Origin: Jackrogersella multiformis
Taxonomy: Eukaryota > Ascomycota > Sordariomycetes > Xylariales > Hypoxylaceae
Reading direction: 5' to 3'
Assembly: GCA_902806575.1 (NCBI GenBank)
Contig: CADCXD010000004.1
Span: 1,798,001 to 1,862,000, forward strand
DNA length: 64,000 nucleotides
The position numbers and the translations under genes are program-made. Below, piece after piece: positions 45,926-58,437 of the stretch. Position 1 is the stretch's first letter, and each line of letters begins with the position of its first letter. The notes below the pieces were generated by a model. That model did not search any database and had not been told where the DNA came from. It saw only the letters and a program-made list of their open reading frames with translations.

Positions 45926-46320
45926 CTACGAGAGGTCGTTATCTTCAAGATAATCTGAAGTAGTCGTTAGCTCTATAGGCACTTTACTGGGTTGATCTTG
46001 TTCCGGATTTACGGTCCCGTACTCCCGAGCCTTGACGAAGACATAGAAGCCGGATGTAACTGGCGAGCTGAGGATGGGACCTGCCCGGTATATCCAATGG
46101 TAGGTGTAGAACTCGCCCGTGACGACGCTGGGGCCGAATGAGCGCGCTGGGTTCACGTTTCCACCCGTATAGTAGACTTTCCTGTGCGAGGAGGCGTTGG
46201 TATATTTATTCTCGTGCCAGTCGAGGGGTGGTTGGAGGACTAACAAATGCTTCTCGGCAGCTAGCATGAATAGGAGACATGGAAATTACAGAAGAGATAT
46301 TACTAGGAATCCACTGTATA
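45926..46320 (-). pseudogene. Aquaporin/MIP-family remnant (C-terminal half only)
   Basis: On the minus strand, the C-terminal half of a major intrinsic protein is recognisable. The second NPA loop reads YYTGGNVNPARSFGPSVVTG, followed by YHWIYRAGPILSSPVTSGFYVF, matching helix 6 of fungal aquaporins. Upstream, FPCLLFMLAAEKH matches the conserved helix before loop E, but an in-frame TAA interrupts that helix (SGFLVISLL-stop-FPCLL). The segment between AEKH and YYTGG no longer resembles helix 5. The first NPA half is not found in the next 500 bases upstream. Truncation plus an internal stop make this a pseudogene rather than an intron-split gene. It borders the large gene-poor block. Confidence 0.65.
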
Positions 46321-47260
46321 TATATCTTGCCCATTGATGCCACTAAACCTACCTTATAGATTCCGCAATGATGACAGGTGCTTGGGAGATTTTTCCTTAT
46401 GACCCGACTTGTTGGTACGGATATTGTAGATGTTAATCTACCCCTTAGTCGCGAACATCCCAAGTAGTTGGATATATTGTATCTGCTGGTTCCTGAATCG
46501 GTAACTGTTCTACGAGTAAGGTGGAAGACTATAGAATTTACTTATCATGATGCCTCGACTGATTATGTTTGGCTTGGATATACCTACTAATACGTACAGA
46601 CTCGCTTCTTATTCTTGTAATTGATAATGGATCTCCTTTTGGTAGCATTTAAAGGCCTGCTGGGAATTGATGATCTTTCATTATCAACCAAACGACTAGC
46701 CATATAATCTAAGAGATAACCGGAATACTGATCTAGTCTAGTGATATTTAAAGCTGTAGTCGAGATATCGTCAGCCATGGAGTTAGTGTGAACCGCACTA
46801 CTAGGCTGGCTCATGAATCGCTTCGCGATCTATGACATCAATGTCGACGATATTCATAAGACGGAAGCGTCTTCCTAGGGAAACGTCATGCCGTCTCCAC
46901 GCTATCGGACAGACGGTGACCGTATCAAGCTACCATTAAGATACTAAGAGCGCTAGTAGGAATCGAATACACTACAAACTCGCTGATAGATAGCCCAAGG
47001 TTGGCCAGAGTAAAGCGAATTATTCTATGCACGGGAGCGGCCCGTGTTCTTACAAACGGTTAGGCCGACCTTTAGGAGGATTTTATGCAAAGCCACAATC
47101 GCACTGCCTCGCACTCCTGTGAGCATACTGGAGATACTTATGATAAAAAAGAAAATGCCTTCATTCTAAATCCTTTTCCTTTTCGTAACCGGACCGAAGC
47201 TTCGCATATTGTCTTATTACCTAGGTACATATCAGTCACAGACAGGAACAAAAAAAGCAT

Positions 47261-47284
47261 ACCTACCTACCTAGGTAGGTAGGT
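47261..47284. repeat. 24-bp perfect palindrome, (ACCT)3(AGGT)3
   Basis: Three ACCT units are followed by three AGGT units, so the 24 bases equal their own reverse complement. It is the longest perfect example I found of the palindrome family scattered through the window. Confidence 0.95.
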
Positions 47285-48175
47285 AGCTTTGCCGTGAGGA
47301 TAGTTCTTATTGTAATAGGTAAGAATACTGTAGTAGGTAAGATATAAAAAAACACCCCACGAGGTAAAGGATCGACCACCAAGGATGATAAAACACTGGC
47401 TCGGTGATCCGACTCGAAGCCCCCTGGTGTAATAATAGACATGTGCTTCTAGAATGCGCTGTCGAAGCCCGCCAATCTGCGAACCCGCCTCTGGGATCCG
47501 GGGCACCTTTAAGCCTACCTACCTATACCTAGGTATGTTTTGAATTGCATCGTAAACGCTCGGGATACCTGCAGCAATAAGCATAGATGATATTACGTAG
47601 TAAACATGTATTCGCCACCTACATCCTAGGTACTGGCATCTCATTCCCCACCTCTTTACTAATGCACTCTGGCCGTGAAGCTCGTGCGACGAGAACTAAG
47701 GGATCTATCTACCCGTGAAGCTAGCCGTGTCTCGAGACGCAAGGTGCCGTGTGAGTATTCGGCATCAAGATCATCTCTCATCTCTTAGTAAGTACCTACC
47801 TCGTCTGCTCGTTTACCGACAAGCAGGTATCATGTTGGAAAAGGTAAAATTTAATAAAGTCATTGTTCAAATAAGATTGAAGAACCACGCATCTCGCGTT
47901 CTTTTATCGGAAAAGATGATCTACCACGAAAATGCTTGCATGGTAACGAGGTGACAACATGATTTACCTACCTAGGTACGTAGTACGTAGGCAGCTAGGG
48001 TACCTGGGTTGGTATTGATAATGTTGTAAGCGAATGCCTAGTCGAAACTACGAACGAACGCGTGGGAGGGTGAGGAGAGAAAATCAACGCGTTCCTACCA
48101 GCCAGGTACCTAGCAGCCTAGGTAGTGGTCAAGGTTCAATGGCAAGAGCGGCAATTTTCAGAGAGGTCCATACAT

Positions 48176-48203
48176 TATGTACCTAGGTACCTAGGTAGGT
48201 AAG
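48176..48203. repeat. ACCTAGGTACCTAGGTAGGT palindromic cluster
   Basis: Two overlapping ACCTAGGT palindromes in tandem, flanked by AAGTAAGGTACGGGTAC. This is the same repeat type as at 47261 and 30026. Confidence 0.9.
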
Positions 48204-51200
48204 TAAGGTACGGGTACATAGGTACGAAATACTAGGTAATAAGTATGTACTGAAGTATAGATATGCCGCATACCACCTTGAATTATGTGCATAATAGATG
48301 GGGCTTGCTGAGTCCCTGGTACCCTGATACCATGCATTTCTACTCAGGGGCAGAGGGGCTCCTACTAAAAAGAGTGCATTTATGGTCCGTTCCACACGGC
48401 ACATGGCCAGTACCAAGGTATCCATTTATGCAAGTTCAAGGTCTATTCGTTTGATGTCCTCCAATTTGGTAAGCAGCACCGGCAATCGAGGTAATATGTA
48501 CCTGATCATTCTGGTTGATCGGCAACTTGGAAGAGGTATGTACCTAGGTACATATTACCTACCTGGCTGCCTGGTAGACATTAGGCATTCAAACTGTACT
48601 ACCATGTAGAAATCTACATACCGGTAAAGGTTTTCGTCTGTAACTTCTCAATAAACTTCACACGGGCATGGCGTTTTGGGGCGTTTCCAACGGGAGGTGC
48701 CTGCTTCACCCGCGGTCAGTCCCTTGCACCGGGCTTTCCCCGTAACGGCTTAGATTGATTGGGCCGTTTTCGTCCAATGTGCGCCACGTCGCTTGGTGGC
48801 AGGTAGCGGCAAGGTAGTAGCAGGAACGATTCCACTTTGGCAGCTCTAAACGGGCAGTAGTCCCTGCGCATCATGCATCGCTCTTAACCAGAACAAGAAT
48901 TGAATCACATTTTCGGCCTCCCTTTTTGGCGGTAGGCCACGATAGGTCACGATAGGACCTGCAGCACATATTCCATGTAAGTGTGTACATACATTATGCT
49001 GGGTGTTTTGCTTTGCTTGAAGGTTCCATTGCTTTGCTCCGCGCACCATCCATGACGGTTCGACCAACCTCAAAGACGGTGTGACCAACTCGTTCTCGAT
49101 ATGATCGAGACACTTATTCCGCCAGCCTCTCTTTTCCCCAACCGTCTCCGCATAAAGTTGGCAAGTGCTTTGAGGGCTTGACCGGCGGTGGGCACCATAC
49201 CTAGCCCATCACGCAACTCAGCCCAGGCCTCCTTACACTACACCCTCCGTTGGAAAGCGGGCAAAGACTTTGTGATAATCTACCTCAAGTACACGTGTAG
49301 TGTAAGTAGGTAGAAGGAACATTGTCTTAAAACCGAAAATGCCACTCCATGGTATGGCGCAGCATATTCAAGATAGAACGGTCACATTTGCGTACCTAGG
49401 TATCAAGTGGGATAGGGACCTCAAGGGAAAGGGAGAGGGAAAGGGAGAGGTATGACGACGCGGACGTATCATACGTATGGTATCATACATAATATGGTAT
49501 GTACATACTTTGTTCCATCACCTCCCTCATGAGAGGAGAGCCTACTATCTATATTGGTGGGAGGCCGGAATTATTAAGTACGTACCAGTACTTCATCCGT
49601 TTCATACCGTGCTTCATCTTTTAGAGGTCGACACTTTAGAGGTCAACACCTCTGATGAAGCCCCCGTCGATCTGCCAGAGTTGTTATTCGTTAAATGTAG
49701 AGGCGTCGGGTGTATCATGGGTACGCGATAAACCCATGCTGTTTACTATTACTGGATGATCGAACTGGCAAAACGGATGCTCTGTGCTGAGCTGGCATTA
49801 ACTAAAAGCAGGGTGAGATCCCGACCCACGCGTCTTTATTTCCTAACTGGGCGGCCGATGTTTCTTCCTATGTACTTGTGTACCTTCCATCTAAATACCT
49901 GGGTGGGCGGAGGGTACCTAGGTCATATTGTCTTGGCTGATGATGGTTCTCATCTCAGCATCGTTGGATGCTTATTGCATCTTAATATTTCATCCTGCGA
50001 AGATGACATGTATACAAAGTGATGAGAAGCAAAATTATTCAAGGAGATTTTCTCCTATTGAAATTGTATGATACGATGTATAATAATAAGTGAAATCCGT
50101 AAAATCGACAATCACAACGTCGTGATCGAAATACTACCTAGGAACTAGGGTAAGGGTTGGGTGTTGATGCAGAATTCGCCTTATTGCACATTAACAATAG
50201 TACATGCATATGCATTCATAGTGCAGTTGTACATAATAATAGTGCCCATCCTAGTTTTGCCTTTAACCATTAATATAATAGTTTACTGTGTATACCAGGT
50301 ATGTAAGCGACGACTTCGTCCTGATATTCCCTGCGAGGCCATTAAATTGACGGAGTCGGAATGCTGCCGGACGATTAAACCTAGTGCTACCATTCTTAGA
50401 AATACAGTAAGAGTCAAACGAATATACACTATATACAACGGCGTATCCGACTAATGACTATGCAAATTTTAATAATCGTTTCTAAAACATGAAATAATAC
50501 TTGATAGGTCTGTAGTGGTTTTCTTACGAAAGTAAAGATATTTAGGTACCTTCCCTACGTATCGCTTATGAAATCATCAGACGGGATTATGTACTTAAGT
50601 AATAGGAAGCGTCGAAAAGGGAAAATAAGATCATAGCTAATTTCACTAAAAAAGGGGGAATCCACTCTAGTTGTAACTCACCAAAATTTTTCTTTCTCTC
50701 TTTTCTATTTTAACCCCTGGCCCTTAAGCGTAAATTGCTAAGATTGGCTTTGATTGCCTGAACGACCCGACACCTGTTCATGGGTGACTAGCGAAATTGG
50801 TGTCGTTATGCTCCCCGGTGAACTTTATTCATGCTAAGGTCCCCCGAAGTCCCTTCCTAACCCCCTTCCCAGCTGCCCAGTTAATACCTTAGGTAGGTAC
50901 CTAGGTTCCTACACTAGTAGCGCAGGAAAGGACGGGCTGTCAAACACCTTTGAAATCACTTCAATCGACCAACCAATCTGGCAGTCAGTACCTAATTCAT
51001 TCGTCCATTCATTCGAACTCCCCTTCCTACCTCATCCGACCAATTCAATTCGACTCTTTCGATTTTCCCTTTTCCCTCACTCTCATTTTTCTTTTCTTTT
51101 CCAATTAAGATTCAACTTTCGTTCAAAATTCACATACAGGAGGAATATTTATTCGCGACAACAAGGCTGGATGAAGAATTCCTATTAGTTTTCCTAGTCC

Positions 51201-51979
51201 TCTTTGTATTGTCGATTCCTCGCCCTCTTATTGCATAGATCTTCCTGGTTCATTATCTAACTTGCGACGACAATCAGGTCCACCTGGACAATACCAACGG
51301 ACGGTATATCGCAACAATCAGCAGCGCAGCTAATTATTCGCGTCGGCCTGCTCGAAGAAATAACCAAAAGACAGAAAGAAAAAAAAAGATAATAATAAAT
51401 CCCAACCATCAGCAATCTGACATTCCCTCTTTGCGATACATAAACGAAATCGTCAATCCGTCACTCCCTTGAATCCGACAGGGCGACCTCCAATACACTA
51501 GCAAGGAGGTTGTAGTATTTCCAGAAGCTCTCCCCTACTGCATCAGCTTGGACCACGCCTGACCCGCACTCCGACATATTGGTTCCCATCTTCTCCCCTT
51601 GTCTCTTTTTAATTATTCAAGCGACCCTATTAATCCATTTTCTTCCTACTTATTTCCTCTCCTGTCCCTCTTCTGCATATTATCATATTTATTCTATTTC
51701 GTCTTAGTTAGATCTTGTTGTGTTTCTACGATTACTTCTAGACAATAGTGATTCGTGCTCGGCATTAGTCAAAATCCTGCCCACCGCCGGAATACCTACA
51801 ATCCGTCTAGACGATCTTGGCCAAGCTGAATGTACCGATACGCCAGTGTAGCTCTTAAATAGAGCTATCAAGAGGATAACGAGGCTGTATGAGAGAAGGT
51901 AGCCATACCTCTCTCAATCAGTAGGATTAGGACCGGGGCAATCAGAGGTTGGCTGTTAATATCACAAGGGTCAGTCACA

Positions 51980-54419
51980 ATGGTCAGCATGGCGATAGCA
52001 CAGGAGCCCCACCGAGGGACTTCTCTCTCCCAAGGAGGTTCCGGTCTTGCTCTCGAGGATCGCTTCGAAGTTTTGAAAGAAATCGGCGATGGAAGTTTTG
52101 GTAGCGTAGCTCTGGCAAGAGTGAGGACTGCCGGTGCAAGTGTAGCTCGCCGTGGCACAGTGGTATGTTGCGGGAAATGTGCTCGATGATGATATCTCGA
52201 ACTGACCGTGATTTTAGATTGCAATCAAGACAATGAAAAAGACATTCGAGTCCTTCACGCCATGCCTCGAGCTTCGGGAAGTCGTATTCCTCAGGACATT
52301 ACCACCCCACGGCCATCTGGTCCCCGCTCTTGATATCTTCCTCGATCCTTTCACCAAGAAGCTCCATATTTGTATGGAGTACATGGAGGGGAACTTGTAT
52401 CAACTGATGAAGGCTCGCGATCACAAGTGCCTTGATAATGGGAGCGTCAAGAGTATCTTGTTTCAGATTATGCAAGGACTCGAACATATCCACGCTCATC
52501 ACTTTTTCCATCGCGACATCAAGCCCGAGAATATCCTTGTTACAACATCCGGACATCAAGACTCTGTTAACTCATTCAGAAGGTATTCAGCATTGATGAC
52601 GCCGCCTTCGACACCTCCGGCATATACTGTTAAGATCGCAGATTTCGGTCTTGCAAGAGAGACTCATTCTAAGTTACCGTACACGACATATGTATCAACT
52701 AGGTGGTATCGCGCTCCAGAAGTATTGCTTCGAGCTGGCGAGTATTCTGCCCCCGTAGATATCTGGGCCGTTGGCGCCATGGCAGTCGAAATTGCGACGT
52801 TGAAACCTCTCTTCCCGGGAGGGAATGAAGTGGACCAAGTTTGGAGGGTTTGCGAGATTATGGGTAGTCCCGGGAACTGGTATAGTAAGCAGGGCGCACG
52901 GGTTGGTGGAGGAGACTGGAGAGAAGGAACAAGGCTGGCTGGGAAGCTTGGCTTTTCTTTCCCGAAGATGGCACCACACTCGATGGATACGATACTTCAG
53001 ACGCCTCAGTGGCCTACATCACTCAGCCAGTTTGTGACTTGGTGTTTGATGTGGGACCCGAAGAACCGACCAACATCAACCCAAGCCATGGCCCACGAGT
53101 ACTTCACTGACGCTGTTGATCCACTTAGGCCTAAGTCGTCAGCATCTAGGATATTGGGTCGCAAGCAATCCGATATAGGACGTGGGAAGGACGGTGCTTC
53201 TACGACGCCAATTTCATCAAAGCCCTCATGGTTCCGGAAATCATTGATCGGCCGAAACGACAGTACGGATAGCACAGCTGCTCAAGTTAGCGTGAAGGAC
53301 ATTGTCGCGGCTCCTCGTCCGTCACCCATCCATTCACCGGAAGCCAATGAGATCCCACCCAAACCCAAGCCGGTGGCCGGTAAGCGAACCACATGGACTA
53401 ATGGCCCATCGAACGTGGCTCCTATGCCAATCTTGCCCACGATCCGCCCTATTTCGCCATTGTCTGATGCTGTCACAGCTCAAGCGTCAAACCGTGCCCC
53501 GTCTTATAGCGATTTATATGCCGCCGGAAATCGGTCCGGTCCTATTGACGAGAAAACTTCTAAGAAAATTGGCCGGCAATTGTCGGTTGCATCAAACACG
53601 AGTAATTATGCCGAGATGCACCGACAACAGGCCGAAAGGGCGTTAAATGGTAACAGCGGGTTGGCATCGCCACCTAGTGGGCATAAAGAGAGCTTCTTTT
53701 CTCACCTACGTAAGCGAGCAAGGAGGTTTTCTGGTCGACATCAAACTCCCGTCTCACCTGCATACGAAGATATCGAGGCACAGGCGGGCTGTGGACCATG
53801 GGCTAGCAATAGATCTTCAATCGTCGTCGACCAGCACGGGTCAGCGGTGAAAGCGGACCAGTACGAATCATTAGATCGAACTCTACGGGACACTCAGCAC
53901 AATACCGAGTTAAATACTCCCGTTCCGCCAATCCATATGGCTGCATCGAGTGGTAACTTGAAACGACACCATTCGTTACCTCACCAGCAACCCAGGTCTG
54001 TTGATAACCTCATCGGAGCTGCCCGAACTCCCGGGCCAATTTCCAGCAGAACGAGGAGGGCCCAAGCATCTCATGGTGTTCAAAGTGATGCATTAGATGA
54101 GGAGGATGAATTGCTTGACGAAGTGTTGAACTCTACTAACCGGGCGATGAACCGACTTGAGAAGGACGGTAAATCGAGTCTTAGGCAATCAGCTAGTAAC
54201 CTCGGGCTTTCGAATCCGTATCCGACACCATCGCCGTCGGCTAGCGGGAACGTCATCCTTTTTGCGGATGGGCATGAGTCCTTAACACCCAAGCCATTAG
54301 ACCTACACAAGAACTCGGGGAGAGACGGCCAGCACAAGTGGCCTACCCCTCCGTACGAAGAGAGCGAATGGGCATCTTCGGCAGCTGCAAGCATCTGGGC
54401 TGCTGGTAGCAGGTTTTAA
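51980..54419 (+). CDS. IME2/Crk1-type (RCK/MAK family) Ser/Thr protein kinase
   Basis: CMGC kinase related to yeast Ime2, a meiosis and nutrient-response regulator; filamentous fungal homologues influence sexual development and light response. Exons 51980-52162 and 52218-54419 (55-nt phase-0 intron) give 794 residues. The glycine loop IGDGSFGSV is at residues 35-43, the catalytic lysine is in IAIK at 65 right after the join, HRDIKPEN is at 159-166 and DFG at 203-205. The activation segment PYTTYVSTRWYRAPE carries the TxY motif at 217-219. A 25-residue insert (GHQDSVNSFRRYSALMTPPSTPPAY) lies between HRD and DFG. The C-terminal 450 residues are Ser/Pro/Asn-rich and disordered, with a final helix-like EESEWASSAAASIWAAGSRF. 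The start follows about 1 kb of pyrimidine-rich, gene-free sequence. Confidence 0.93.
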
Positions 54420-56038
54420 AAATTGGTGGCGGCGGTGGTTGTATCACTTCATCATGGCACGGTGTTGGGAGTTGATTTTACGGTTCTCTGGAGTCTACGG
54501 CATTATATCTTGCAGCACTCATTTCCATCATACTTATCAATCTTGGCTCAATTTCAGTTCATGGATCTTGAGCGTCATTCGACATTTGGTCCTTCGATTC
54601 TGCAATGTCTCAATCTCAAATCTCAAATACCCCAACGGCTGGTTTATGGTTCAGACCAGCTGATTTCGTGTTTTCGGCCAACTTATCTTCGAGAATACCC
54701 AATATAGATCTGATTTTTTAAAGGTTTCAAAAGGGCATGGGCCCAAATATGAGATGATTCCCTTTGTTAGATGTGGATGGCCCGAAGCACGTTTGTTGCA
54801 TCCGAAGGCAAAAAGATAATTCGGGATATATGTGGTCATCGAGAGGGATTGAGACACAATTTTGGCGGGTGGGTTTTTCTTTGGCAAGCATAGCAATTGT
54901 ACAAAGAAAAAAAGGAACCTGCATATTTCGATTTGGTGTTTTCTAAGGAGGAAACTCAACATAGTAGGATTTAAGTCTAGAAGTTATCTAGAGGCTCGCC
55001 ACCCCAAATAGTTTGTTATATACGGTGCAGCATTCGGAGGATGGGTTTATATATATATGCGGCACTATTTATACCCCATGGGTATTCTGTTGGCCCGTAA
55101 TCACCTTACATGACACAATCATCTCCTTACAAAATTATTTGAATACCCTCCGTCCTTTGAAAGCACACGACTTGGTTGTTATGGTGAATGTTTTATCGAA
55201 ATATCACGTAGCAACCTGAGCTTATAAGGAAACCCTAATAGGTACGTAGCTAGGTGGTGTGGGAACTAATTGGTGTAGGAACCGACATAGCGGATGGGTG
55301 GGTCCACCAACCTTCCCTAGGTGTTATGTAACTGCCTATCTCTTCGAATCCTGCCTAGGGCCTAGGCTGTTAGGTATGTACCTTAGCTGGTAGTCAGAGA
55401 CAGCTTTGGTTCAGGCAGCAGAATAAATCAGTTTGATAACCTTTTTATATTCTCTATCAACTAGGTGCTATACAAGAATTGAAGTGCTGAAGTTCTCGGA
55501 GAGAAATAACAATATTAAAATATATATAAATAATTGCAGTCGAGTTTTCTCTTGCTGCGTTTTTGATAATCTGACCGGTACCTGTCCAGGACCTACCTAG
55601 TAGCGTCGAACTATACCGGGAGTGCTGATTGTACAGATATACGAGCGGACAGATTCAGCCCCCCCTCCCCCCTCGGCAAGTGCATATCGGGGTTGAAGCG
55701 GCTGTGCTACGGTACGGACTGCAACTCCGCGCTGGATTCAACTTTAACTTGATACTCCTTTATACTTATTTTATTCCTTCCTTCCTTATTTTTGTTTCTA
55801 ATCTTTAATGCTCTCATGATGAAAATCACTCTTTTCAACCTCTGAAAGTCCGACTTCGTTGCTGCCTTGAATTACTAGCTCCACATCGTGCCTAGTAACT
55901 CGTTACTCCGTCCTCGTCTTCGAGGTGGCGCATACGATAGGAGGGTAGAGCCGTGTGAAGACTACCTAGGTAGAGACGGTCTTTACCATATATAAGTAGA
56001 CGCCGGCATCATAAGAAACGCCGTAAAAGATCTACAGG
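54420..56038. other. Intergenic
   Basis: About 1.6 kb between the kinase and the HSP70-like gene. Short frames lack family signals. A pyrimidine run lies at 55661-55671 and CTTCCTTCCTT at 55776-55787. Confidence 0.5.
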
Positions 56039-58437
56039 ATGTCAATGAACATTAACCTACCAATTCGATCATCGCCAAGTTTGAGGAATCAGGCTAGTAG
56101 GAATTACTTCACCAACTACACGCCGCCATCGTCAACAGAAGCCGTCAACGTCCCGCTACGTGAGCCCGCGAGGGAGCTCGTAACCATCAATGACCGCCTT
56201 ATAGTCGGCGTGGACTTCGGTACCACTTTCTCTGGGTGAGTCGGGAAATTTGCCATCACTCTCCATGCCGAGGGCAAACTGGCGTTTTCATAACCATCAA
56301 ATGGTGATTTGGCATAATATTCTCCTGCCCACTTGAGACTGTCATGAGATTCATCGGTTATTTCATATATATATATAGCACATACATAAAATAACATCTA
56401 TTGTTTAGAAATCATCGTATATAGTTGCAAGACACTGATAGTAAAACAGGGTGGCAGCGGTATATACTTCGACGCCGGATGATGTCGAGATCATCAAAAC
56501 GTGGCCTGGAGGGAATGGTATAACATCTGACAAAGTTCCTACTGAGATTTTATACGACTTTCCACCAAATGCGACCCCAGAGACTAAACCCAATGTGAAA
56601 TGGGGGTTTCAATTTAAGCCCGAGGAGTCGCGGTTACGATGTATCAAGCTCTTCCTTGACCGGTCTCAGAAATTACCTTTTTATGTCAGTCCTCAAGAGA
56701 CTGCTACCCAACTGAAAAAGTACAACAAGAACGTTGTCGATGCCGTTAGCGACTATCTCACCGAAATTTACAAGCATACCATGGACACTCTCACACGGCG
56801 GTACGGCGAATCATTCATGGCGTCAACTACTGTGGACTTTGTGCTCACTTGCCCGGCCGTATGGTCTGATGCCGCAAAGAACACAACATTACAAGCCGCC
56901 GAAAGAGCCGGAATGGGCCTCAAGGCAGATATTCAGATGGTCAGCGAGCCCGAGGCCGCTGCCGTCTATACTCTCAAGGCCATTCAGCCAAACCATCTCA
57001 GCATAGGAGACAACTTTATTGTATGCGATGCGGGTGGAGGAACAGTAGAGTCAGTACCTTCTTACCGTTCCTCGACAGTTACCATACTATTGGCTGATTT
57101 TAACTGCGCAGCTTGATTGCATATAAGATCATCTCCCTGAAGCCGCTAAGGGTAGAGGAGTCAGCTGTTGGGACCGGTGGTCTTTGCGGAAGTGCGTTTC
57201 TAAACTACAGATTCGAAGAACATGTCCGGGGCCGCCTCGGCCATAGCCGGTTTGAGGAGATGAAGACAAAGAAGGCCAAGACGTGGCAGATGGGCCTTCG
57301 ATACTTCGAGGAGTTCGTTAAGAGGAATTTTAATGAAGATGAATTTCAGGAGGTCAACGTCCCGTAAGTCCTATTCCAAACCTTATCCTTATTATTTTAT
57401 TTACTTACAGAATACAGATTCCCTGGCCTTCCCGATGACGAAGAGGCACGGGTGGACTGTGGTTTCCTCGTTATGACGGCCGAAGAGATCAAGGAGATCT
57501 TCGAGCCTGTCGTCAAGGAAGTCTGTGATCTCGTCCAAGGCCAGGTGAATGGCATTCGCAGCAAGGGAGGTATTGTATCAGGGATCATACTGGTCGGTGG
57601 CTTCGGTCAGAGTGACTACCTCTACCGGCGGCTGAAGGCACACTTTACGAGCGCGGCCCCGCCTCCGTATACGGAGCGGCCGACTCACGCTGTCATTAGT
57701 GCCGCGCTCGACGGAAATGGTAATATCGAAGTTATGCAGCCCATCTATGCCTGGACTGCAGTTGTCCGCGGTGCGGTGCTGCGTGGTCTCGAAGGAAACA
57801 TGGTTATCAGTAGGAAGGCACGCATGCACTACGGCACATCCTACGCGACTGTCTACGACGAGGAAAAGCATAGTGTTAGCGAACGATACTGGAGCCCCTT
57901 GTGGGAACGATGGATGGTCAGTGACCGAATGCAGTGGCATATAGCTAAGGTAGGCTTTTATCCTGTCGGCGAACACGTCCAGTCTTTACACCATCCCATT
58001 CCCATCCCATACACCTGTCTATTACAACGTTTCCCCCCTTATGTTTCACAACCACACATCATCTCATCGGTATTCCAAGCTAATATACATATTCTACGCA
58101 AAAGGGCGAAGCAATATCCCCCTTATCTCCGATCGCTTTCCATTACACGCGCAACTTCCGACCGGGGCAGTCGCTGGTGGTGACGGACGACCTCATCGCC
58201 TGCGAAGCGGACGAGCCACCGGCGGCGTACTCGCGCGAGCTGGTGCATGTGTGCACGCTGACGACGGACTTGAGCGCGGTGCCCCGTAGCCTCTTCACGC
58301 GCCTCACGACAACGCGCGGCGTCGAGTTCGACAACTTGGACTTTACGCTCGAGATGATCGTCGATAGCGCGGGCTTGGGATTCGAACTTAAGGTCGATGG
58401 GGTCAGGTACGGGCGCGTGGAGGCGGATTTCCACTAG
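56039..58437 (+). CDS. HSP70-like actin-fold ATPase (HSPA12-type)
   Basis: Actin/HSP70-fold ATPase of the divergent group common and expanded in filamentous fungi; not a canonical chaperone. Exons 56039-56235, 56450-57049, 57112-57363, 57418-57949 and 58105-58437 give 637 residues, all joins in phase. Phosphate-1 motif LIVGVDFGTTFSGVAAVY spans the first join at about residue 56. Phosphate-2 is FIVCDAGGGTVDLIAYKI, whose Asp codon is completed across the second join. The adenosine motif is GIILVGGFGQSDYLYRRL. EPEAAAVYTL is also conserved. The C-terminal part (GQSLVVTDDLIACEADEPP, ending LKVDGVRYGRVEADFH) replaces the HSP70 substrate-binding domain. An N-terminal extension of about 55 Ser/Pro/Asn-rich residues is present. 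Roles in this family are poorly known, with some links to non-self recognition loci. Confidence 0.92.

Larger units (their letters stand above)
46321..51979. other. 5.7-kb gene-poor, repeat-rich block
   Basis: No supported gene. The block is AT-rich and has many (ACCT)n/(AGGT)n palindromes (47261-47284, 47514-47534, 47965-47980, 48176-48203, 48541-48560, 50889-50905), and a GGGAAAGGGAGA repeat near 49424-49450. From about 51000 to 51980 the sequence becomes pyrimidine-rich (51050-51120, 51590-51690), resembling a long promoter or 5' leader for the kinase gene. Short frames (for example 49756-50022) have no family signal. Confidence 0.5.
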
